64,000 nt of DNA, taken from Sialis fuliginosa (Eukaryota > Arthropoda > Insecta > Megaloptera > Sialidae). The notes beneath the pieces were generated by a model. The model was not told the DNA's origin. It did no database searches and saw only the letters and a program-made list of their open reading frames with translations. Made by a program: the position numbers and the translations under genes. This document shows positions 26,401-38,400 of the stretch, piece by piece. The stretch spans positions 21,947,638 to 22,011,637 of the forward strand of contig OY540815.1 in assembly GCA_961205875.1 (NCBI GenBank), read 5' to 3'. Each line of letters starts with the position of its first letter. Position 1 is the stretch's first letter.

Positions 26401-29400
26401 CTTCTAAAGTTTATGATTTCTAAGTAAAAAATTCTTGAAAATTCAAAATTTCGAATCTTGTAAAGCTTAGGATGTTCAAAAAAAAGTATTAAATGAAAGA
26501 ATCGTGTTTTTTTACGTAGAATAAGATTACTAAATAAAAACTATAGGTTCCTATTAAAAAAAATTAAATTGACCTTCAAATAACCTTGAAGGCCGCGTTA
26601 AAATAACAAATAAATATTACTATTCGGTTACCCCCTCACTACCAAACATTTTTTTCAAATATGCGACGGCTCTGAGATAAAAATCTGCAACACTTTAAAT
26701 GCCCACTCTGTATATACAGGTAAACGTCGTTTTGCGCCGGTTCGATTTACGCCGATCACCAAGGCGTGGGATTCCCCGGTTCGGACGACAGTAGGCGCCG
26801 CGATTCTAATAGCAGACACACTTTTACACGTTGTTTTATTCTATTACCATTATATTTGTGTTCATTTTACGCCGGTATCTCTCGGAACGGAACCCCGGCG
26901 TAAAACGACGTTTACCTGTACTTTTTTTTACTTTCTTATACCATGTATATGAAATATACATTAGTATAAGTAAGTATAGTGAAGCCGATTTTTTTCGAAC
27001 TCTATTTTGACCTTCCCTGAATCCATTCTGACTATTTTCGCCATGATGTCTGTGTGTCCGTCTGTCTGTAAGCGCTGTAACTCAAACACGACAAATCGCA
27101 GAAGGGTGATATTTTATATTTAAGATTAATTTTTGGCTGGGAAGAAAACGTCCTATTTTTGAAAACGATCTTTCAACCGGATACGGATGTTTACCTACGT
27201 CGATTTTTTAATTTTTCGAATTACTCTGAAACAGTGCGAAATAGAGAAAAATGGTCAAGTTAAAAAATGTAGGTAATATCTATATCTATAATTTATGCTC
27301 TATTCATTTTTTTGTAAAAACGAATTTTTGAAAAAAAAATTATTATAATTCAAATGGTTCATAACAGAGAAAAAAATAAATTATAGATAATAACATACTC
27401 GACATTTTTTATCTAAAACTTTATTTTCTTATTTCAAAAATAATTCAAAAATCCAAAAATTTACAAGAGTAAACATCCGTTTTCAGTTATTACGTTAAAA
27501 AATCACTTGTTATATAAATATAAAATTATTCTTTCTTGTTAGTTTGTTAGAAATGTTTTAATAAACAAAGAATCACGTATACAATTCACTGGTTAGGTAT
27601 AAGAAAGTTCCGTGGTTCCCAAGGCAGATATTTTTAAATCAGTTCGTTTCTTTGCTCATACCTGAGTACATTCAAAACACGCATGGTAGCCGCTGTGGAC
27701 ATGACAGATTCCTTACGCCTGTTCCTGTCCCTGCAGCTGCCGGATCTGATAGACGCATCGCCGATACTGCACCTCGCGCTGCCGCCCGTAACACTGCCCG
27801 GCACCCCGGTCCTTATCGGCACGACGGGGCCACCTCCGGGACCATCTCGCGGATTACTGGACGCAGACGTTGCTATGGCAAATGCAGCGGCGGCCGTTGA
27901 AGTGCTGCTCCTAACAGGAGACCAGTAATCAGTGGAAAGTTTTATTTGCATGTTGGTTTTGGTTTAGTAAAAGTTAAACACTTTATTCTCAGATTTTTTT
28001 TTTATTAGGCAACCAATCACATGTACAGTCGCCTGCAGAATTCGTCTGGCACCCTAAAGGCTAGAATCGCTTACAACAGATTCAAAATTTAAAGACAAAC
28101 ATCATCGGTTATCTTTTTCTATCAAGTTTAATATATTTAAATACTAAAATTCGGAATATCAAATATTTATTGCCACAAAATTTACGTATACAATTTTCAA
28201 TAGATTATATAATAATTTAATTGTACAAATATATATGAGTACCTATTATAAACGAAGAGTAGTTCTTTATCTAGCAAATGAATTTCAAAATATCTGTCTT
28301 TGTTTGATACATGGAGAAATGATTTAAATATTATAATAATCAAATGGGAGGAGCCTACTAAGTTTGTGATAAACGAAAATGAATACAAACTGCAAGACCA
28401 TTAATGCAGGCGACTGTACGTTAGGGTGTTCCAAAAAGAATACTATTTTGCTTCCTCGCAATATCGAAGATACGAGAAGCTTTGTGATCGTTTCAGATTG
28501 AGATAAAAAAAATTTTCTCCGATTTCAAAATTCGTTTCACGTCAAGACAAACACTTTTCGTTTCGTGTCTGTCTGTCTGTCCCCTGAATCCTTGTCACAC
28601 GCATAACTCATGAACCACTGAACCGATATTTCAAAATCATCAGAATCGTGTGTAAGGGGGAGGGGTGACAACCCAAAATATTAATTTTTTCAAGATATAT
28701 CTCAAGAACGACACATGTTACGTGAAAATGTTATAGAATATTTTTTGTAGAGCATTAAAATTCCTATAATATGGGTCTACAACGTTTGTTGTAAAATATT
28801 CCCTTGCAAAAATTTATCTCAATTTATTTTAAGAAATCGTGTTTTGTTTTTCTAAATTGATATTTGATTGGATATATTAAATGTCATTTTGACGTTTTAA
28901 ATGTCATTTTGGCGTTTTAAATGTCACTTTGACGTTTTAAATGTCATTTTGGCGTTTTAAATGTCACTTTGACGTTTTAAATGTCATATTGGCGTTTTAA
29001 ATGTCACTTTGACGTTTTAAATGTCATTTTGACATTTGCATAAATTTAGATTTAGATTGAAATTGTCAAAAAATTCAAAATATATGAAAAAATATTCAGG
29101 TGCGTTTTAAAAAAAATTTCGAACTATGATTTTTTAGTAAAATTTGTATAAAAATTAAATAGTTAACCAATGCCAGGCAATTTATCTGAACACTATCGGT
29201 TTTAGTGAATTTAGCACGAGGAAGCACTGTGCATTTACTTGGCAGATGTTTTTTTCCAGGCAATTTATCTAAACACTATCGGTTTTTTATTTAAATTGTT
29301 CAATAATTTGGTGAATTTATCACGAGGAAGCACTGTGCATTTACTTGGCAGATGTTTTTTTTCAGGCAATTTATCTAAACACTATCGGTTTTTATTTAAA

Positions 29401-32400
29401 TTGTTAAATAATTTGGTGAGTTTATCACGAGGAAGCACTGTGCATTTACTTGGCAGATGTTTTTTCATTGTTAGGCCAAAGACTTCTCATTCTATCTTGT
29501 TTGACAAAACTAGGGCTTCGAACCGTTATTTTTTTCGTTTCGGTTTTCGTTCCGGTTCGAGTAAAAAAATATATTTCGGTTCGGTTCCGGTTTTCGTTCC
29601 GCAAAAAATAACAGTTTTTCCGGTTCAGTTCCGGTTCGAAGCCTTGGACAAAACTGTCAACTGCACTCATACTTTGTGATAATTTATTTATAATATCAGG
29701 CATTTGTTTAATTGTGAATATTTAGCGAGTTTTATTTATTTTTATTACAAAAATAATCAGTGCTGTTATTTAGTTGAAGAATAAACATCCAATAGGAAAT
29801 AATACAATAATAGCAAACATCCGTGCAAAAAAACATTCAAAAAAACAAATGTTATTCTGGCCTGCAGTATTTAAACTTTATTTTCGATGTTATGAAATAA
29901 TAAAAAAATTTAAGCTAAAATCATGCCAGTGCAAGTGGAAGAGACACAGGTGTTCAAACTATTAGAAAGTGTAAATTAAATGAGAAAAACTAACTTAATA
30001 AGGACATAGAGAAGTGCAGAACTATTATTTATACTTATCCATATATTTTTATATTTGAATTTATTTATGTATTAAGGGGGCAGACCCAGTTAGAATTTTG
30101 AAAAAAAATCATTTTTTTCCAAGTAGAATATTTTAAAAGTATTCTCTGAAAATTTCAGACAAATGTCCTGTCCATAGACAATTCAGTGTAAGTTCCAAAA
30201 TAAATTTTTTATCTGCATGCAAATCGTACTCAAAACTTTAAACGCGTTTTTCTCGAAACCATGTTTTCGAAATCGGTGATCACTGTAACTTGAGAACGGC
30301 TTAGCCGATCGGTTTGAAATTTTTCTCACTTATTCTATACATAATTGTCCTCCGGATGAACGAAGGATTTTTTTTTGGACGAAAATGCGAGTGAAATTTT
30401 AGTCGAATAAAGAACTTTGACTTTCAATATCCGCCATTTTGTGAAAATTCAAAATTTTTCAAATCCCTTCGTTCATCCGGAGCATTATGTCATTAGCTAA
30501 TGATCCCTTTTGTTTTTTTTTATTTCAGATGATCTAGTGACGAGCAGCAGTGATCACGGCAAAACACTTTTTTTTGGACCCCTTCCAAATTTGCTGTATC
30601 CCACTTATTTTTTAATATTTTGCCATAAAAAAATTACAATGTTCTCTGTAAATAGTAAATACATATCTTTCATGTGGAAAAACATTTGTTATTAATTATT
30701 TTAATGCGTGGTCAAAAAAAAATCCCAACTGAGTCTGCCCCCTTAAATCAGTTAAATGTTATAGCCAATTTTTAATAAATCGTTTCATCACATGGAAAAT
30801 TAATTAATTAAACATGATTTGATGTGATAACGATGAGTGTTTCTACTCTAAATTTGGTCAATGTTAGTAAATGACAAGGTTGCCTCATAACTTTTTGACC
30901 AATCAGCGGCTGCGTGGGATGACGTCACCCTGAGGAACCTTTAAACGTTGTTTCATATATTAAGTTTTTTTTCAAATTATTTCGAATTTTTGGATATTTG
31001 TATTTAAAAAAAGTAAATATTATTGTTTATTACCGAAGCACAAAATATTACATATAATATTTCTTCATAAAAACTTTAAAATGATGTCAGAAATCAATGC
31101 TTAAAGAAAATACATTTGTTGGTTACACACATGGTGGAAAGATTACAAGGTGAGCTCGATAAACAAATGACATCTACTATTGTGACGTCACGTGAAGTAC
31201 TTTATGTGTCAGATGGAAAATTCGTGTATTGTTGTTGTGTAGAATTCGCTTTGATATATGGTGAAAAGTAAATAATATAGAATGCCGGGTGTTTATTGTG
31301 CAGTGGAAATTTATAAAACTTCAAGTTATCTTAATAAGAAAAAGGATTCTGAACATATTAAGTTTTTGTTAATTCCCAAAAATAGAGAAGTGCGTGAATT
31401 GTGGTTGAAAGCATGCGGGACTAAAAATATCAATAAGGTACTGTCACCAGTCTTAGATCATACCCTAGTGCTGGATTCTTGTTTAATTAAATGTACTAAA
31501 TTAGAAATGTTTGTTGATATTTGATTACATACTGTCATTATTGAATCATAATCTATAAACACTTGACTGTAAAACAGCTTAATTTGATGACAATCGGCTA
31601 ATTTAAAGTAATTATTAGTGTAATCTATTTATTAATTATTATATTATCATAGCATCTGCTTTACTTGCTATTAAAGCGTCCAAGACTTGTGCCAATACCT
31701 TATAAAGTCAAGCAGAGTTTGCTCGCTGAATTTTACTGACAAAGATTGGCGACTCAAATATATTATTTTGAATAATCCTGTCATCAAGAGGTTACTAAAT
31801 CCAAATGCTTTGCTTTCAATAAAACTTTTAGATTTAGAAAAAGGGTTTTTTAAAATTAATTTAAATAGTTTAAGTTAAGCATACGCTATGATTTCTTAAA
31901 AGTCAATGTAATAACATTAACATACCTGAAAAAGCTAAGCAATCATTTTTTAGATGCAGATTATATTTTAGATTACGTAAATTAAATAAGTAGCTAATGT
32001 ATTATAAATCTCAAAAAAGAAAATTTATTAAAACTATAAAATAAAAACAACACTTGTTCTTTTCATTTATATAAACGATTATCATTTTATTTTTCAGTTT
32101 GCACTGACAATTATGGTTACTTCATTAGTATCTAGTATAGGTTCTTCCTCTGGAGTTTTTATTACAAATTTAGATTCTTCTAAGCGGTTTCTATTACGTC
32201 TTCATTTGCTTCTTTTAAATCTACATCGATTTATAATATTTTAATTAAAACTAGAACATAAAATACCGGTATGGAGAACCATACATGACTTCCATGTTCT
32301 ATAATATCGTTTGAAATAATTTTTAATATATGAAAAATTTAATAGAAATTTGTCAGATATAAAACTCACCTTTGTATTAAAAATATTAGTCCTATAATGC

Positions 32401-35400
32401 CCTAATGTTAAAAATATAATACATATTCGTAGAATAACTAATTTGACACTTTAATTTAGTTGCATTTGTTTCCAAGGCAACATGAATTCTGCAATTTCGA
32501 TGACGTCACAACATTCAAGGTCAGAGCTGTCAATCTTACCTTGTATATTTGTATCATGGGTTACACATAAAAAAAACACTTGTTTAAAACTATAATTTAT
32601 AATAATAAAATAATAAAAATTTAGATTTAAAACTCAGTACACTATCAATATCAAATGAAAATATTTAAAAACAACTTACAATAAATCAGCTTAACTAAAA
32701 TAAAGAGTAAATATAGTTTGACAGCCATTTATAATGTCAAAGAGTTCCTCACGATGACGCAATCTCCCGTCTCATGCCACTCCCCGCACAGAGTTATGAG
32801 GCAACCTTGTACTTTACTAACCTTGAAATTTGGTATTATTTACAGACAATAACCTAACTTACCAAATGGGTTCAGGTCCAATGCTGAGGCCAGAAGAAGA
32901 GCACATTAAACAATCAGACAAACATTTAATATAACATCATCGGACACCAACATCTGAAAGGCTTTTATCATCAAAATCATAGGTACCAGTAGGAGAAACG
33001 TGTTGCTATCCCAAATTTACTTATTTATTATGCTGACGTTCAGTATTATCAAGTTTAACTAAATGCTCCTTTAACTAACTGTCATATTATTACCAGAACC
33101 AAGTATAATATATTTAATCAAATGGGTTTTTAATTTTCTACACTATGTTTTTACAACGCATATTGTGTACATTTTTCAATGAGAGCCTTAATATTGATTT
33201 AAATCACGTTTGTAATATACAAAATTTAAGTTAAAGGAGCATTTAGCGCTAAAGGAGCTTTAAATTGGTTGATAATACCGGGCATTAAATTATGAAACGT
33301 TAATGCTGGAAATAATAAATAAATAAACTTTTCAGCTACAGTGGGTGTATTCCGTATAGAATTTTTTTCGTCAAATAAGGTTGGTAGAAGCGCGCGCACG
33401 ATTTTTTACTTTTGTGAGAGAAACGTCAAAGATACATGTAAAAAGTTTTTATTTTAATTGAAGTAAATTTAATGGATTAAATAATTTTAAAAATTAATTA
33501 TAGAAATGAAATGTTTACTTTTATAGACATCAAACAAAATGATATTTTCTTTTTCCATTCTGTCATTAGATCTATGATAATTAGGGTGACAATATAAAAA
33601 AAGACCATCAAAAATAGCAGGGGACACAAATATGAAGATTAGGTTATTTAGGTGTCGACGAAAATAAAATAATCTTTTTCATCTCAGGATTTACAATAAC
33701 TAAAATCTGGTCATCCTAATGATAACGTATAACAATTACAACAATCACTTTTTCTTATTTGAATGTAACAGCTGATGTGGAACACAAATGTAAAAAATCG
33801 TGCGCGCGCTTCTACCAACCTTATTTGACAAAAAAAATCCTATACGGAACACACCCTATCTCGATTTGAAAAATTACAGCACAACAATTACAGTTACAGG
33901 AGGTGGTCACTAATATCTGGAAAAAATATGTTTAATAGCAAGCTATTTAAAATAATATAAAAGTGATCTAAAAGAGCCTCATAATCTTCATAATTTAACA
34001 TAAAATAAATTGTAATTAATTTTTGTATAATACACCCCCTAAAAACAGTCATTTCTGTCACAGTAGCATTTAATATTAACTTACACGTTCAATTATAAAA
34101 CTATAATACCTCTACGTCTTATTTTCTTGTATTTTAGTCGATATTTGTATGACGAGTTGAAGTTCACTGTAGGAAATTTCACTAAAAAATTTTGTGTTTT
34201 GGATTTCGTTAAAAGTATGTTTATTGTATTGAAAATGACGTGAAAAGTTGTTTGTTTCAAACCGCAGGTCTGTATCTCAAACCGTTCTCGAGATATAGCC
34301 TCTCAAAGTTTTAGTTTTTTCAATTTTTTGGAGAAAAAAGGCCATAACTTTTGAACGCGTGGTCGGAATTGATTTTAGTTGACGGATTTGGAATCAGCAT
34401 GTCAAAATCTATATAATGACATGTATAATACCTTAAAACTCGAAAGAAAAAAAATTCGCGAAAAATCGAAAAAATTCAAAGGGGTATATCTTAAAAAAAT
34501 GTCGATTTTTGACCAAAAATTTTTTGTCAGATTTTAAAGTATTATACATGTCAATATATAGATTTTGACACGCTGATTTCAAATCCGTCAACTAAAATCA
34601 ATTCCGACCACACGTTCAAAAGTTATGGCCTTTTTTCTCCAAAAATTTGAAAAAACTAAAACTTTGAGAGGCTATATCTCGAGAACGGCTTGAGATACAG
34701 ACCTGAGGTTTGAAACAAACAACTTTTCACGTCATTTTCTATATAATAAACATACTTTTAACGAAATCAAAAATTCTAAATTTTTTAGTGAAATTTCCTT
34801 CAACTCGTCATACTAATATCGACTAAAATACAAGAAAATAAGACGTAGAATCATTTAGTTACTATATAAATATATAAGGATTTTTTTTAAAGTAAAAGCT
34901 TGAACTTAAGGTGTTTCATAACTAGTTTTTTTGTTAATAGGAGGGAGAGGATTGACAAAATATGCTTCCCTTATTAAAAATTTCACGCTTCACTAATTAT
35001 TTTTTGCAAAATGGGACACTTTTTTAAATGTCAGATTTTTAAAATATTTTTCAACTGTAAAGAAAAAAATTTATATATATTTTAAAACCCAATTTTTTGT
35101 GTTTTTGTTTTTGAAATTCTTTCTAAAATAAAAAAAATTGCTCATTCAAGAAAAATTGTTTTCTTGACTTTTCCAGATATGTGGCCACCCTGAATTACAT
35201 ACAATAGAATATCGTTTGTACAAAAGAGCACATTAAAATAAACCCAATTTGCTAATTAACAAAAAAAAAACTACATTTGTTCCTTTTAGAAAAACTTATA
35301 AACAATTTTCTACTGTAAGTACATATTAATATTTCTATCTATAGTCTATTTATAATTGTTATGCTAGAGAAAGAGCTATTAATATTCTTTTATAAATTAT

Positions 35401-38400
35401 ATAAAACGTCCTACCAATATCTGTACAAAAAGGAGGACACTGTAAAAGCATTGCATGCTGAATTTATTCGGGGTAAAACATTTAATTTTGTTTCAACAAC
35501 AAACGAAAAGTTTAGTGTGTGGATACTACAGAACAAATCAATCTACCTTCTCTGCGACTGTCTGAACGAGGTGATCACTACACCTGCTTTGCTCGAGTTC
35601 TGCGGCGAGTCGTGTTGAAAGCTAGGTCTCGAAGATGCATTCGTCGAGTCATCCTGCATAGATCTGCGTCCACCGTAGTAATTCTGTATTATCAGAGTAA
35701 ACGAGATTAGTTAGTTGAACGTCAACGCTGTTTATGTATTTTGTACAAACCTGAATAACAGCACTGGTCGTGTTCATAGAGATCGAAGCAGATCTAGTTG
35801 AACTGCAAGATGGACGGTGAGAGGTATCGTGCATTGCTCCGTCTTCATCTAAAATATAATATATATGTAAATTATTAAACTGCTCCCATAATAAATTATA
35901 TTTTATTATGAAAAGGTTCAGAGAGAATTTAATGAGATGGCCACTTGTTTTTTTGTACTTTTAGGTTGGTAACAGTGCTGTTTGTTAGGGTGGCCACTTT
36001 TTATCTAGAATAAATTTCCCTTTCTTTTTCAAAACTCTGTAACTATTATATAAGAGTATAATATGAGATGGCCACTCGCTTTTTGTACTCTTAGGTTGGT
36101 AATAGTGCTGTGTTTGTTAAAGTGGCCACTTTTTTCTGGAATATATTTCCCTTTCTTTTTAAAAACTTTGTAACTATTATAAAAATGTTCATATAGAGTT
36201 TAATATGAGATGGCCACTTGCTTTTTGTACTGGTAATAATACTGTGGATGTCAGGGTGGCCATTTTTACTCTGTGATAAATAAATCTTTCTTTTTCAAAA
36301 CTCTATTATAAAAATGTTGAGATAGAGTATAATATGAGATGGCCACTCACTTTTTGTATTGTTAGGTTGGTAACAGTGCTGTGTTTGTCAGGGTGGTCAC
36401 TTTTTCCCTGGAATTTAATTAATTTAAAGCACAACCCATGATTTACATACCATCATTTCTGCTTTTATTCCCATCGGACACCCTCCTCTTGCTTATACTC
36501 CTTCGTTCGGGCACTTTGAGTGGGGACTTAACATCCTTGAGTACGATTTTCTCAATTACAGGCGGGCTGACCGGTTTTTCATAGAGGAAATGCACCTCAG
36601 GCTGGCTGTCGACAGCAGAGGACTGGGGCTCGGTCGTCTCTCGTGCTGCCTCGCGGCCCTCGGGTGACTTTCCTCCCATGTCCGTTGGGTCAGACCCTGA
36701 ACTCGTCGAGCCGACTAACGTCACAGAACTCAAGTTGCTCGGGGAGCAAGGAGCACTGATCACAGTGTTATCTGTAATGGGGAACAAAGAAGCTGAAACA
36801 TACACTATTTCTTGTATATATACACATACCTGTTAAAGTTTCGCTACTGCTGGACGCAGCAATGACTTTAGGGATAGCCAAATGACACCCATCCTCATCT
36901 TGTGTACCTTCAACACGTATAGAAACACTCTTGCGTGGAGTACCCTCACCAGAGGAGTCTGACGCACCGCCACTGCTTGCAGCGCCGTCAGATGGAGGCG
37001 TCTGTTTCACTATCACGGGGTTTGGACCTTCCGTTATTAGTGTCAGCTCTCGGGTGTCCTCCTCGACTGAAACGTTATGGACTAAATTTACAAATATGCC
37101 AGCATCTGTGTGACGTACAAACCACATTATAATAAATTTGATCTGTACGTCGTGCATTTGGTGATGATCACATATCTAGTATAGATACGTGATTGTTTAT
37201 AGTTTTTCCAAATAGAACAAGTCTTTTTTCTCTATGTTTTTATTTTTGAATAATAAATTCTCTAATAAAATATAATTTTCAGGCTTCTAAAGATCAAGTA
37301 TCTTACATTTACGGAAGCTAGTTCTCCAATTCCTGTGTCCTTGGGAGTCGTAACTATGGCTCCGGTCTCTGTCACTCATCTCAGACCCGTAGCCGGAGAC
37401 AGAACTTGCTCCGCTCGTACGTCGTGGTGAAAAACTACTCCTCCTGTAAAACGCATGAATCTCTACATATCTACGTCAACTTACAATATAACTCATCGTA
37501 CCTCCGATCATCGTAAAGTTGTAAAGTATTATCATCCCGATTTGCTAAAGCATCTAATGACACCATTGACCCTTGCATCGGCTCAGGTTCCAGATTATAA
37601 AATACTTTCTTCAAAGCTTCCAGCACGGTCACACCATCAGTAAATACACGATAAGTCAGTAAAAACGTATTCAGAAAATCAATCGAAAGAAAACGAAGAT
37701 CTGTAAAGTAACAACCAATCATTTATATACATATAATAACATGTCCTGACTCTATAAGAAACTTATGAGGAAAAAATTGGTATAAAAGTTTGTAAGGAAA
37801 ATTTGTAATTCATTTGAGTGAAACCACGGGTTTCAACTAGTATAAAATATTAACTTTTTCTTATAATCATTTTCTAACTAACCTGTCAATCTTTGCAGTA
37901 GTCTTTCGGGTGTTGCATATCTGATCTGTGGAACTTTACAAGAATTTAAAGTCCTACTAAACCTGATATCAACATCATCTTTAAACAGTTTCGGATCGTT
38001 TTTAATAGACTGCGGCATCGTGACAGAGCTCGTGTCAGACATAGATGAATGTAACAAATCGTTGAAGTGTACATTGTCCATACACTGGCTGATATCAGAT
38101 ATCCATGCGGCTTTCTCTTGTATTGTTGGAGCTACCAAATGTACAGCGACCTGTGCAGTGAAGAATGTTGTATAGAATAATATAACTAACAATACCCTTT
38201 TATTATCATACCTGTGATCCGGTCTTCATGTCGACGATTATTTTAAAATCTCGATTATGTAGATGACAGCTACCGCTTGATGTTTCGCTGATCCCTGAAG
38301 ATTGGCTTGACATTGAACACACTGACGATTCTAAATAATCAAAGTATTTATTTTGTAGTAAATTATATTCTGTCAGACCATAATTTTTTTTTAAAATAAA

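Larger units (their letters stand above)
28440..29470 (+). mobile_element. Dispersed repeat, copy with two internal tandem expansions
   Basis: Same family as 7190-7885. Contains a 20-bp minisatellite (28880-29036) and three copies of a 105-bp unit (29215, 29321, 29426). A third partial copy lies at 41700-41945. The 146-codon frame at 29239 is the translated 105-bp repeat plus a MITE, not a gene. Confidence 0.65.
30859..32826 (+). mobile_element. P-element-like transposon with THAP relic, 8-bp target duplication
   Basis: The flanking 8-bp direct repeat AATTTGGT (30851-30858 and 32827-32834) is exact. Left end starts CAATGTTAG, right end finishes CTAACCTTGA, and both carry GGTTGCCTCATAAC-like inner inverted repeats (30877 on the left, about 32800-32816 on the right). 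The 8-bp duplication plus a THAP domain reading in from the left end (31282-31878) point to the P superfamily. No catalytic transposase core is left: the right half holds AT-rich DNA and another inserted repeat (from 32264). It is therefore non-autonomous. It sits in the 7.6-kb RasGRF intron, opposite in strand to the gene. Confidence 0.85.

Noticed and set aside
27652-27928. Two plus-strand frames of about 80 codons
   Set aside because: Antisense shadows of the GC-rich RasGRF exon 27662-27910.
29239-29679. 146-codon plus-strand frame
   Set aside because: Translation of a 105-bp tandem repeat followed by a hAT-like MITE.
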